Below, one piece after another: positions 54,425-64,000 of a stretch of 64,000 nucleotides of DNA; the first letter of the stretch is position 1, and each line of letters starts with the position of its first letter. The notes beneath the pieces are model-generated. The model was not told where the DNA came from. It worked only from the letters and a program-made list of their open reading frames with translations, and did not search any database. The translations under genes and the position numbers were made by a program. This DNA is from Diplonema papillatum. Lineage: Eukaryota > Euglenozoa > Diplonemea > Diplonemida > Diplonemidae. Where the stretch lies: the NCBI GenBank assembly GCA_030068145.1, contig JAPJBO010001120.1, positions 1-64,000 of the forward strand. Reading direction: 5' to 3'.

Positions 54425-56155
54425 CCGCGCCGTCGGCGATGCAGATTATCGCCACAGATTCTTTGCATTCTAATCCAAACGATTACACTCGATTACGATC
54501 GATTACAATCGATCAGCTTTTGGTGAATTGGGGGGGTACTGTAACAATTGATTAAACACACAGCACTCAGCCAATCCTGATTAGCCGATGCAACGTGTCT
54601 ATTATCGAGCCTTCTTCTGGGGCTAAAGATGCTGATAGCACGATCATCGAATATCGAACAAAAAGAAGCATATTCGTCTGAAAAAAGGATGTAGCCAGGC
54701 AGTGCAGCAGGGGACGAGGAAGTTCGGACTGACTTGTGGAAGCAGGTTGTCGAGTGCATAGGGGCTCGGGTACCCGTTTTCCCGTATTAGCAACCTTTGC
54801 AATTTAGCGCAGCTAATACTCGAGCCTTTTGGCATTCCCTGCGGGGCAGTTCCAGGCGATAGGGCAAGCGCTTGGCAGACACCCTGTCCTCGAAGATGTC
54901 AAGTTTCTGTTTGTGGGTTCGATCTCCCTGGCGACAACAAGGCGGTTGAAAACGGAGGCTAATCTCACCTTTAGGCACTGCAATGTCACGCATGCCATTG
55001 TCAGACGCTACCGTCTGGCATTGCGCAATTCGTGCCATAGTCGTTGGGGGTATTGGCAAGGGGGTTCAGTGGACACTCATCTGTTGGCTCCTCGTTACTG
55101 CCCACGTAGGTTCCGGGAGGTCTGCTTGGCTGCACGCGGCTTGTGGTGTTGCTTCGTTCTTGAACTTTTTCTTCGGCTTCATGCGGTTCATCGTCCCGGC
55201 CTGCCCCTGGTACACGACTCGTCTCGTCTCCGTAGCTCGTCTATCCTGCTTCACTTCGTGCTTCCATCGAGCCTACTTGCGCTGTCACATTCCGATGGGT
55301 AGTGCGTCTGCGGGAGGAACCTGCCGTTATTGTGGCTGACACACCCTGTCCCTGCGGCCTTCATCGCTGTCTGCTCTCGTGCGGCCACTGTGGGGCATGA
55401 TTCCGCCTCGGATCCTCGGTTGTGCTCCTTAGCTGGATCGCTAGCTCGATAAGAAGAGCTGGTGTGTGGGCACAAGCGAATGTGGTTGCGGTTGCGGGCC
55501 GGCCGGCGTGACTGCGAGCAGACAGGCTGCATGCGCGTGGGCCCAATCGCGCCATTCACGCGGTACTCCAAAGGCCTAATCGGGCCGGGCCGGCACATAC
55601 AGATTGCGACCGGGGCCAGCGTCGCACCTCGGTCTCGTCCCTTACAGCCGGAGCACGTGGCTCTCCCCAAGCCTCTGGGAAGGTGGCGGAGCTGGGAAGA
55701 CGCGAGAGAAAACCAAAGTAGCGGCGGCCGACCTCTGTCTGCAAGCACGTCTCTGGCAGGGCAGTCGGCACCAAACGGAGCACAGTACCTCTTCCAAAGC
55801 AGTCGGCTGAAGCGGAGCACAGTCAATGGGCATTCAGAGAGTGCAAAGCATGTCTCTTGTAGGGCAGTGGGCAGCGGGCTTTGAGGGAAAGGTCAGCGCG
55901 GTAGCGATGACCAGGAGAACACATACAGATGGGTGGGGAGAGGCCCTGGGACTAAGGCGTGACAACCCCCGTCCCTGTCCCTCCCAGGGCGCCACCCCGA
56001 ATCTAGCCTGGCTCCACCACGGTGAAGGCCCACACCTGCGGTTTCCGTCCCTCGTATGCTTGTGCTTGGCACTTCTTGGGCCAGACAGTGGTCAACATGG
56101 TCGCCCATGGGTCAGCCAGGGGTCCACCAGTGGTCGAACCCAAAATACTAGTGTC
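54425..56155. other. Element 3' UTR and featureless spacer
   Basis: 54425-54540 is the 3' UTR and tail of the non-LTR element. 54541-56155 has several overlapping open frames on both strands (for example 54829-55302 and 55462-55884, +) with high Arg/Ser/Cys and no recognised domain or splice partner. I do not call genes here. Confidence 0.5.
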
Positions 56156-56157
56156 AA

Positions 56158-56245
56158 TTTCGATCACACTCTACAACGCTCGACTACACTCTACTACACT
56201 CTACTACACTCGATTACACTCTACTACACTCGATTACACTATATT
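56158..56245. repeat. Microsatellite (CTCTACTACA)n / (CTCGATTACA)n
   Basis: About eight units of ACTCTACTAC/ACTCGATTAC immediately precede the first truncated copy of the non-LTR element. The element's own 3' tails at about 54480 and 58228 carry the same ATTACACTCGATTAC word. Confidence 0.8.
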
Positions 56246-56694
56246 CCACCGGGCGACCGTGGCGAGAGGAGAAGAAGCAGCATCGAAGAAGAGGAAGGCG
56301 GAGCTGGAGGGCGCCGCGCCAGCGCCGAGACAGGCGAAGCGTGAGAACGTGGTGTTCATTCTGCAGGAAGCAGCAGAAGGCAAGCGAGAGCCCGCAACAT
56401 CAACACCGACGTCAGCAGCCAAGGTCGGGAAGACGGCATCAACGCCAGCGAAGAAGCGGCAATCGGACTCCGCGGCGGAGCCGGTACCGAAAAGGCGCAA
56501 TGGACGCGTCGATGTGCCACGACCATCGCTCAGGCGCCGAGAAGCAGAAATCGACGCGCAACCGATGAACCTCGACGAGCAATCGAAGAAGAAGCGAAGC
56601 ACCAAACGCGCGCCGATCAAGACGAGCTAAAAAGGCGAAAGCATGACACATCACGTGCGAAGAGATAACCGCGCCGTCGGCGATGCAGATTATC
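56246..56694 (+). mobile_element. 5'-truncated copy of the non-LTR retrotransposon (copy 2)
   Basis: Starts CACCGGGCGACCGTGGCGAG, matching 53993 of the full copy, and runs through the Lys/Arg tail, stop and GCAGATTATCG of the 3' UTR (54450), where copy 3 begins. Compared with the full copy it lacks a few codons near the end (KRAPIKTS instead of the longer tail). It preserves only the extreme C-terminus of ORF2. Confidence 0.85.
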
Positions 56695-58250
56695 GTAGTC
56701 AACATCGAAGTGCTGCACACGTTCATGGCAGAGGTCATGCACGAGAGACGACGGCTGGAGAGAGAAGGAAGAGACCGGGCGGTCGGCCACCCCTGGAGAC
56801 AATTGCACCCTGACGACTGCCCCCCGCGCCGGCTGAATTTCGAAGCGATCGCTGGACCGGGGACCTTCGCGGCGGTCGGAGGAGAGAGGTGGTTCCGGGC
56901 GCTGCAGTATTGGCTGGATGGGATGTGCTGGTCGGTGGCGGGTGACGTGTCGACGGCAGAGCTCGCCATCGACTTTGAGGTATACACCGGATTGGACCTT
57001 CCAGGCAATGTCGTAGCAACGACGGACGGGACACCGTTGAGCATGCGTGCGAGGGTACTCGCAAGGCTTTTGAAGACCGTCGGGGACGCGCTGGAGCGGA
57101 ACGGCGACGAACCGCCTCTGCCGGGAAGGAAATTGGAGAAGATAGGGTCGTTGAGAACGGTGGGAGCCCCGCCGTGCCTCACGGGGTACGAGATGAGGCC
57201 AATCTTCCGTGGTGGTACGGAGACGATGGAAGTGCTCGAGACACAACTGACGACGGCTCGGCACGGATTCAACGGCGAGGCGTGGGGGATGGATCTTTTC
57301 CCGACGTACGGAGGTGGAAGAGCGGAGCGTGCGGCGAGATGGGCGGTGTTCAACGACGCTACGGAGAAGAAGAAAGGCAAGAAGACGGCAGTCGTCGGAG
57401 GGGATCCGTGGTACGTGCCGGAAGGGGCTCCCCGACACGAAAAGTGGGGTGAGCGGGTGTGCCACGAGCACCAAAAGGTGAAATGCGACGGGTGCAAGCG
57501 CCAGGGCAAGTCGGTGGCGTGGTGCTGTAAGGCCCACCACAAGGAAGACGACGGCCTTGCGGTGAAGTTCTGCGCGCAGCACCGCCTGACGCAATGCGCG
57601 ACGTGCAAGACGATCGCGGAGTGCTGCCGCAACGGACACCACCGGTGCCTTGATCATGGCATGCCGACGTGTGCGCACTGCAGCCGGCTCGCGGACTTGC
57701 GGAGTCGAAGGCCCAAACTGTGCTGTCGGAAGGGGCACCACCGGGCGGCCGTGGCGAGAGGAGAAGAAGCAGCATCGAAGAAGAGGAAGGCGGAGCCGGA
57801 GGGCGCCGCGACAGCGCCGAGACAGGCGAGACGTGAGAACGTGGTGTTCATTCTGCGGGAAGCAGCGGAAGGCGAGCGAGAGCCCGCAACATCAACGCCG
57901 ACATCAGCAGCGAAGGTCGGGAAGACGGCACCAACGCCAGCGAAGAAGCGGCAATCGGACTCCGCGGCGGAGCCGGTACCGAAAAGACGCAAAGGACGCG
58001 TCGATGTGCCACGACCATCGCCCAGGCGCCGAGAAAAAGCAGAAATCGACGCGCAACCGATGAACCTCGACGAGCAATCGAAGAAGAAGCGAAGCACCAA
58101 ACGCGCGCCTGAGCGCGACGATCAAGACGAGCTAAAGAGGCGAAAGCATGACACTTCACGTGCGAAGAGATAACCGTGGCGTCGGCGATGCAGATTATCG
58201 CCACAGATTCTTTGCATTCTAATCCAAAATATTACACTCGATTACGCTCG
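56695..58250 (+). mobile_element. 5'-truncated copy of the non-LTR retrotransposon (copy 3)
   Basis: Begins at GTCAACATCGAAGTGCTGCA, matching 52949 of the full copy at a constant offset of 3,748-3,749, and continues through stop (58171-58173) and 3' UTR to the ATTACACTCGATTAC tail. An open frame from 56695 to 58173 encodes the region after the RT, including the triple Cys/His module, with only scattered substitutions (for example CDGCKRQGK for CDVCKRRGK). No RT is present, so it cannot move by itself. Confidence 0.9.
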
Positions 58251-58321
58251 ATCAGGGGGTGGGTGAATTGGCTCAAATAAAATTGGTAGCAGGTAAGGGG
58301 GCCATTACAGGAAATAGCGAA

Positions 58322-59167
58322 ATGGAGAAGTCGTGGGCAAATCTGAGCGGGAGCACAAATAAGCGGGTGTCCTGGAGCGACAATGTGAAGACTGGTACTT
58401 CTGAGATATTGAAGGCATCATCATCAACACAGGACCTTCTCAGCATTCCTTACCTTGACAAGGACCTGGTTTTTCGGATTGAAGGGAAACTGAAGTTTGG
58501 AGAAGAATCAACATCCACACCCTGGAGGGCTCGCAGCTTAGAGGAACGAAGATATAGTTGCAAGCGTGTTGATGAGAACGATAGGCTGGGTTTGCACAGA
58601 CACCAGCCTTCGAAGCAACTTTGGAGGCAGGCCATGGATGTCGAAGGTGAGAAACAGTTTGTTCGTGAGCGTGCGAATCTGAATCGGTTCCTGTGTGGAA
58701 TGGTTCAATCTAGACAGCATCGTGTCGTACACCCAGCTTTGGGAACAACACCTTCAAACCCCTTTCTCGTCCGTCCGAAAGAAGTCACACAACATTTTAA
58801 AGCTGCGAATGATTTCACGGCTTCTGCGAGTAGAGGTGGCCTCAAATCAGCAGCTCTGTCAAGTCAAAGATCGTCCTTTAGTACTAACCTGAGACAAAAA
58901 GTACTTGAAAGCTCACAACCACAAGTTACTATTCAAAGAGGTGCTGGTTGGCGTCAAATGCCCAAGACCCCTGCACCAGAAAATATCACATGTAGCGTTG
59001 TAAATTCTTGTCCCTTGAGCCACACCTATTTGACAAACACTCGGTCGGATCAGTCTGTGTTATCACACACGTCACCGTCCACTAGAGTGCTCTCAACTCA
59101 AACTCGATTGGCATCTGAGCCACGATCTTATAAAGGTGCTTTCAGTAGCTCTCTGTTGATTTCCTAA
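58322..59167 (+). CDS. Hypothetical Ser-rich protein
   Basis: ORF of 281 aa from the ATG at 58322, which follows an acceptor-like GCCATTACAG. The protein is Ser/Arg/Gln-rich, with MEKSWANLSGSTNKRVSWSD at the N-terminus and FRIEGKLKFGEESTSTPWR in the middle. No domain is recognised, and the C-terminal third is low complexity. Base composition is more AT-rich than the retrotransposon just upstream, whose tail ends about 70 bp before. It could be an exon of a larger gene interrupted by the retrotransposon insertions. Coding status is moderately likely from length and composition alone. Confidence 0.4.
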   Translation: MEKSWANLSGSTNKRVSWSDNVKTGTSEILKASSSTQDLLSIPYLDKDLVFRIEGKLKFGEESTSTPWRARSLEERRYSCKRVDENDRLGLHRHQPSKQLWRQAMDVEGEKQFVRERANLNRFLCGMVQSRQHRVVHPALGTTPSNPFLVRPKEVTQHFKAANDFTASASRGGLKSAALSSQRSSFSTNLRQKVLESSQPQVTIQRGAGWRQMPKTPAPENITCSVVNSCPLSHTYLTNTRSDQSVLSHTSPSTRVLSTQTRLASEPRSYKGAFSSSLLIS

Positions 59168-59508
59168 ATCTTCTAGCAGGCAACTAAGGCAAAATGACCT
59201 GCTGGGATGGGAGCTGTGTATTTCTCAGTCTTTTGGTCTCTCACTTCCGCAGAGAAAGAATGTCTTGTATTGTGCAAATCACAATCTCAAACAAAACAAA
59301 ACAATACGAAAGTGAAGCAACTTAGTCCTTACTGACAAGCGACCTCCACAGGGGTTGTTAAATAGCCCATTTCTTCGATACCGGAAAGTTGGGATGGGTG
59401 TGTCGAATTCAGCTTGTCAAGGGGTTTTCTCTTTTCCCTCCCTTGAACCTCGGAAATCCCGCTCCCCCACCCATTTCAAGCACTTTCTTGCAATCCCCCC
59501 CCCCTCGA
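59168..59508. other. Non-coding spacer
   Basis: AT-rich, with AAACAAAACAAAACAATACG at about 59290-59310 and poly-C just before the next array. No gene seen. Confidence 0.5.
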
Positions 59509-59815
59509 GGGGTCTTTCGAGGCCTTGATGTGGGCCAACTTTTCCGAAGGGAAAGGTCTTTCGAGGCCTTGGTGTGGGTCAGCTTTTCCGAAGGGACTGG
59601 TCTTTCGAGGCCTTGGTGTGGGCCAACTTTTCCGAAGGGACTGGTCTTTCGTTGGTGGGCCCACTTTTCCACACGGGTCTTTCGAGGCCTTGGTGTGGGC
59701 CAACTTTTCCGAAGGGACTGGTCTTTTGTTGGTGGGCCCACTTTTCCAAACGGACTGGTCTTTCAAGGCCTTGGTGTGGGCCAACTTTTTCCGAAGGTCT
59801 TTTGAGGCTTTGGTG
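59509..59815. repeat. Tandem repeats of about 44 bp
   Basis: The unit GGTCTTTCGAGGCCTTGGTG followed by TGGGCCAACTTTTCCGAAGG occurs about seven times, some copies shortened to GTTGGTGGGCCCACTTTTCC. Both strands are open through it, a consequence of the repeat and not evidence for genes. Confidence 0.85.
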
Positions 59816-60131
59816 GGGACGCTGTCGTCCGTCCTCGTCACCTCCGCAACCACCGGCAGCTGGCCCACCATCGCGTCCGAGAAAGCCGCCGCCCGCTTCC
59901 AGCCCTCCTCGGCCGCCATCCGGTGCGTCATCAGGCGCGCGGCCACCGCTGGTCCTGCTTATGTTTTTGTGGTGAATCTTCGAGAAAATTGAAAAGGAAC
60001 TAGCTAGGGTGTTTCAGCCTTCCTTCTAGAAACAGCCTCTTCGTGAAGAGGCCGACTCGAAAGAGAGCGAAAAACGCAACAAAAACAGGAAAATTTGGTA
60101 CCAAAAAACAAGTTCACAATGTATAGCGACA

Positions 60132-60482
60132 ATGTCGGACGAATTTGGTGATCCGAAAAGCTGGTCTTTGAAGTTTCGCGCAAAACCAACCAAGGTATGC
60201 CCACTTGCGAGTCATCGAAGAGGTTCTGGGAGAGCTATGGGTACCCGTTTTCTCGAATTTTTGACCAATTCATCCAAAGAAACCCTCACAGGAATTCGTA
60301 GCTCATACGAACAGTGTTCTTTCGCCGGTCGGAACTTCGGAAGTACAAGCCCCCCCCCTTTTGAAAGGGAGAAGGTCTCTTATCATGCGTTTCTTTACAT
60401 GAGGGACAAGAATCTGACCTGCACCTCCTCGTGGTGTCCCTCGGAAACGTGCTCAACGCGCTGCCGATGCAGGCAGTCTTAG
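60132..60482 (+). pseudogene. Degenerate paralogue of the gene at the right end (left copy)
   Basis: A 116-codon ORF begins MSDEFGDPKSWSLKF. Its part LTNSSKETLTGIRSSYEQCS and then FAGRNFGSTS matches, residue for residue in the same frame, the open frame at 63722-64000 (LTDASNETVTGIRSSYERRS, FKGRNFGRTC). Between the start and this block the frame is displaced by one base relative to the right copy and then restored by a second indel, so this copy is probably non-functional. A hairpin followed by GAGGCCGACTCGAAAGA precedes both copies. No known family. Confidence 0.5.
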
Positions 60483-61130
60483 ATGTTGTTTCCCCAATTG
60501 GTTGGTCAACAATGACTGTGTGTTTGGTTGATTGGAAAAGCTCGTCTTGCTTTGGGTGTTCCTCACAACCGGCCGAAAAAACTTTGTCTCACAACATTGT
60601 ATGTGGCCAACTGTAGTGGAAACAAAACAGGGGGAAGCAAACCTTTCGAGGTCTGTGTGTTCAAAGTTCTGATGGTCCTTAATCGGTGGAAGTTTTGGGC
60701 AGATTAGAGACAGACAAAGCACATGCATAGCAACAATCTTTGGCATGGGATGTGATTCTTGAACTTTCCTCCTCAAATTTGCGGTTTTTGGAAACTTTTT
60801 GAAATAGCCAGGAAAGCGAAAGCAGAAAACAGCAGCCAAAATCAGCAGCAGAGACCAGCAGCAGCTCCAAGAGGGCCCCAGCAAGACCAAGAGAATGCCT
60901 TGACAGGATTCCTTGGTTGAAGAAAGAGAATGTAGACACACAGGACTCCAACACTATCCATTTGCTTCCCGTTCTGCGCCGTTCCTTCTGGAGTCCTGTG
61001 TTTGCCCCGCCTGAAATTGCAAAAGTGGGATGCCAAGCCCGAAAAAGCAGAAGCCAAAGGTTTAAGGAAAAGAGGGTTGGGGTGAGAGCAGAACCGGAAA
61101 TGGCAGGTCCAGGGGACCAACGCGCTGCAA
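60483..61130. other. Spacer before the satellite array
   Basis: Open frames exist on the minus strand (60453-60941 and 60679-61191), but they run into the satellite and lack domains. Nothing supported. Confidence 0.5.
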
Positions 61131-63546
61131 ACCCGACCAAACCTGGTCTGATCATCTTGGGGTCTGACCCGCTAGAATTGGATGCTGCCAAAATTTTGCA
61201 GTTTTCCTAAAGGAAATTGCCTAGGAAAATGGATTTTTGGATTTTTTTTTTCAGGAATTTTTTGGAATTTTTTTTTCTACAAAGGTGAAATTTTTGCTTG
61301 GAGTTTTTCATTGTGACACACGGACAGATTCTTAACCCGCATATTTGTATAGTAGTAACCTGGTCTGATCATCTTGGGGTCTGACCCGCTAGAATTGGAT
61401 GCTGCCAAAATTTTGCAGTTTTCCTAAAGGAAATTGCCTAGGAAAATGGATTTTTGGATTTTTTTTTTCAGGAATTTTTTGGAATTTTTTTTTCTACAAA
61501 GGTGAAATTTTTGCTTGGAGTTTTTCATTGTGACACACGGACAGATTCTTAACCCGCATATTTGTATAGTAACCTGGTCTGATCATCTTGGGGTCTGACC
61601 CGCTAGAATTGGATGCTGCCAAAATTTTGCAGTTTTCCTAAAGGAAATTGCCTAGGAAAATGGATTTTTGGATTTTTTTTTTCAGGAATTTTTTGGAATT
61701 TTTTTTTCTACAAAGGTGAAATTTTTGCTTGGAGTTTTTCATTGTGACACACGGACAGATTCTTAACCCGCATATTTATATAGTAACCTGGTCTGATCAT
61801 CTTGGGGTCTGACCCGCTAGAATTGGATGCTGCCAAAATTTTGCAGTTTTCCTAAAGGAAATTGCCTAGGAAAATGGATTTTTGGATTTTTTTTTTCAGG
61901 AATTTTTTGGAATTTTTTTTTCTACAAAGGTGAAATTTTTGCTTGGAGTTTTTCATTGTGACAGACGGACAGATTCTTAACCCGCATATTTGTATAGTAA
62001 CCTGGTCTGATCATCTTGGGGTCTGACCCGCTAGAATTGGATGCTGCCAAAATTTTGCAGTTTTCCTAAAGGAAATTGCCTAGGAAAATGGATTTTTGGA
62101 TTTTTTTTTTCAGGAATTTTTTGGAATTTTTTTTTCTACAAAGGTGAAATTTTTGCTTGGAGTTTTTCATTGTGACAGACGGACAGATTCTTAACCCGCA
62201 TATTTATATAGTAACCTGGTCTGATCATCTCGGGGTCTGACCCGCTAGAATTGGATGCTGCCAAAATTTTGCAGTTTTCCTAAAGGAAATTGCCTAGGAA
62301 AATGGATTTTTGGATTTTTTTTTTCAGGAATTTTTTGGAATTTTTTTTTCTACGAAGGTGAAATTTTTGCTTGGAGTTTTTCATTGTGACAGACGGACAG
62401 ATTCTTAACCCGCATATTTGTATAGTAACCTGGTCTGATCATCTTGGGGTCTGACCCGCTAGAATTGTATGCTGCCAAAATTACGGGTTTGCGGGTTTGC
62501 GAGTTTTCCTAAAGGAAATTGCCTAGGAAAATGGATTTTTGGATTTTTTCCTTCAGGAATTTTTTGGAATTTTTTTTTCTACAAAGGTGAAATTTTTGCT
62601 TGGAGTTTTTCATTGTGACAGACGGACAGATTCTTAACCCGCATATTTGTATAGTAACCTGGTCTGATCATCTTGGGGTCTGACCCGCTAGAATTGGATG
62701 CTGCCAAAATTTTGCAGTTTTCCTAAAGGAAATTGCCTAGGAAAATGGATTTTTGGATTTTTTTTTTCAGGAATTTTTTGGAATTTTTTTTTCTACAAAG
62801 GTGAAATTTTTGCTTGGAGTTTTTCATTGTGACAGACGGACAGATTCTTAACCCGCATATTTGTATAGTAACCTGGTCTGATCATCTTGGGGTCTGACCC
62901 GCTAGAATTGGATGCTGCCAAAATTTTGCAGTTTTCCTAAAGGAAATTGCCTAGGAAAATGGATTTTTGGATTTTTTTTTTCAGGAATTTTTTGGAATTT
63001 TTTTTTTCTACAAAGGTGAAATTTTTGCTTGGAGTTTTTCATTGTGACACACGGACAGATTCTTAACCCGCATATTTGTATAGTAACCTGGTCTGATCAT
63101 CTTGGGGTCTGACCCGCTAGAATTGGATGCTGCCAAAATTTTGCAGTTTTCCTGAAGGAAATTGCCTAGGAAAATGGATTTTTGGAATTTGTTTTCAGAA
63201 ATTGTTTGGAATTTTGATGTCTACAAAGGTGAAATTTTTGCTTGGAGTTTTTCATTGTGACAGACGGACAGATTCTTAACCCGCATATTTGTATAGTAAC
63301 CTGGTCTGATCATCTTGGGGTCTGACCCGCTAGAATTGGATGCTGCCAAAATTTTGCAGTTTTCCTGAAGGAAATTGCCTAGGAAAATGGATTTTTGGAT
63401 TTTTTTTTTCAGGAATTTTTTGGAATTTTTTTTTCTACAAAGGTGAAATTTTTGCTTGGAGTTTTTCATTGTGACACACGGACAGATTCTTAACCCGCAT
63501 ATTTGTATAGTAACCTGGTCTGATCATCTCGGGGTCTGACCCGCAA
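61131..63546. repeat. 214-bp satellite, about 11-12 head-to-tail copies
   Basis: The word ACCTGGTCTGATCATC recurs at 61141, 61358, 61572, 61786, 62000, 62214, 62428, 62657, 62871, 63086, 63299 and 63513. That is a 213-217-bp period apart from one 229-bp unit with an inserted GGGTTTGCGGGTTTGCG-type stretch at about 62485. Copies are nearly identical except for 63180-63230. Each contains GACCCGCTAGAATTGGATGC, T-rich runs, and a final GACAGATTCTTAACCCGC. No ORF. Confidence 0.95.
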
Positions 63547-63721
63547 ACCCGCACTCGGTGGCCCTGCGGGCCCCCTCGTGCATTTGATGGATTCTTAGTG
63601 CTTTGATGTGGGCCTTCTTGTCCAGGTTCGGCCTCTTGTGTGAAGAGGCCGACTCGAAAGAAAACAGGATTCAGCACACACAACGCAAACAGGAACTAGA
63701 AGAAGAAAAGAAATTCACAAG

Positions 63722-64000
63722 ATGGTTCGGGTCGGAGTTGTGCTTGAAAAATCTGGTGTTCGAGAGTTCGTGTGGAAGCAGTCAAGGTATGTGAAGTTAC
63801 GAGTCAGCGATAAGGTTCTGACAGAGCTATGGGTACATATTTTTGTTGATATTTTGACCGATGCATCCAACGAAACCGTCACAGGAATTCGAAGCTCCTA
63901 CGAACGACGTTCTTTCAAGGGTCGCAACTTCGGGAGAACGTGCCCCCCCCATTTCGACATGCAACAGTTGCCTATCACGTTTTCGGTGTTCCTTCAGCAA
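63722..64000 (+). CDS. Unrecognised gene, 3' end beyond the window
   Basis: The frame opens at ATG 63722 (MVRVGVVLEKSGVREF) and stays open to the last base, 93 codons: KLRVSDKVLTELWVHIF, then LTDASNETVTGIRSSYERRS, then the block ending near PPHFDMQQ. A GTATGT inside it (63796) could instead be a splice donor, but the downstream frame is conserved with the left copy at 60132, favouring read-through. Upstream lies a strong hairpin, GGCCTCTTGTGTGAAGAGGCC (63630-63650), shared in form with 60030-60050. I do not recognise the protein. Confidence 0.4.
   Translation, partial: MVRVGVVLEKSGVREFVWKQSRYVKLRVSDKVLTELWVHIFVDILTDASNETVTGIRSSYERRSFKGRNFGRTCPPHFDMQQLPITFSVFLQQ

Larger units (their letters stand above)
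48269..54540 (+). mobile_element. Long non-LTR (LINE-type) retrotransposon with OTU, endonuclease and RT
   Basis: Order: basic ORF1, OTU-type cysteine protease, APE-like endonuclease, reverse transcriptase, Cys/His-rich tail, then a 3' UTR ending in ATTACACTCGATTAC-type repeats at about 54480-54510. The 5' limit is uncertain. The 3' part recurs twice downstream (56246-58250). It is the most complete copy in the window, but carries a frame change between the endonuclease and RT. Confidence 0.85.

Noticed and set aside
54829-55884. Overlapping ORFs between retrotransposon copies
   Set aside because: Multiple frames open with Arg/Ser/Cys-rich peptides, no domain, no splice logic.
59409-59992. 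ORFs on both strands across the 44-bp repeats
   Set aside because: Open frames result from the low stop density of the unit; no domain.

Overview
The window reads as nuclear DNA of a unicellular eukaryote. Genes carry spliceosomal introns with mostly GTATGT-type donors, and exons rejoin in phase with recognisable eukaryotic domains: CUE, Tudor, ankyrin, RING, chaperonin, PPR, PH, RRM, and the NOT box of CCR4-NOT. Roughly half of the window is mobile or repetitive DNA. A Bardet-Biedl/MKKS-type chaperonin suggests a lineage with cilia, and a PPR protein with an N-terminal presequence suggests organelle RNA processing. My best guess is an alveolate or stramenopile protist, perhaps a chromerid-like alga, with low confidence. 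No bacterial or organellar genes are seen.

Layout: 0.2-2.3 kb, a small CUE plus Tudor-like protein; 4.2-7.5 kb, an ankyrin protein; 7.85-8.6 kb, a short inverted-repeat element; 8.9-13.3 kb, an ankyrin protein and a coiled-coil protein (possibly one gene) separated by a transposon carrying tRNA-like arms; 13.8-18.5 kb, a signal peptide/TM/RING protein with a large intron full of inserted DNA; 18.8-20.2 kb, weakly supported exons, one like an armadillo repeat; 20.2-24.9 kb, the chaperonin-like gene, whose coding sequence is split by a 2.7 kb inverted-repeat element that behaves like an intron; 25.2-26.3 kb, an unrecognised gene; 26.6-28.4 kb, PPR; 29.1-30.3 kb, CNOT3-like; 32.3-33.1 kb, ESF2/ABT1; 34.1-36.7 kb, PH-domain protein; 37.5-40.8 kb, a multi-exon gene with a duplicated W-C-x2-C-x2-PAHGL motif.

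From 41 kb the window is mostly mobile DNA: 36-bp tandem repeats, tRNA-like modules, a deleted hAT element, a frameshifted RT/RNase H retroelement, and a long non-LTR retrotransposon (OTU protease, endonuclease, RT, and a C-terminal Cys/His module in three repeats). Two nested 5'-truncated copies of this retrotransposon follow. After one hypothetical gene, the right end holds 44-bp repeats, two related open frames, and between them twelve copies of a 214-bp satellite.

The host genes are all on the + strand and have unrelated housekeeping or signalling roles. They do not form a pathway. The unifying theme is the interplay of mobile elements with introns. All exon models come from reading frame and splice-site inspection only and need transcript support.
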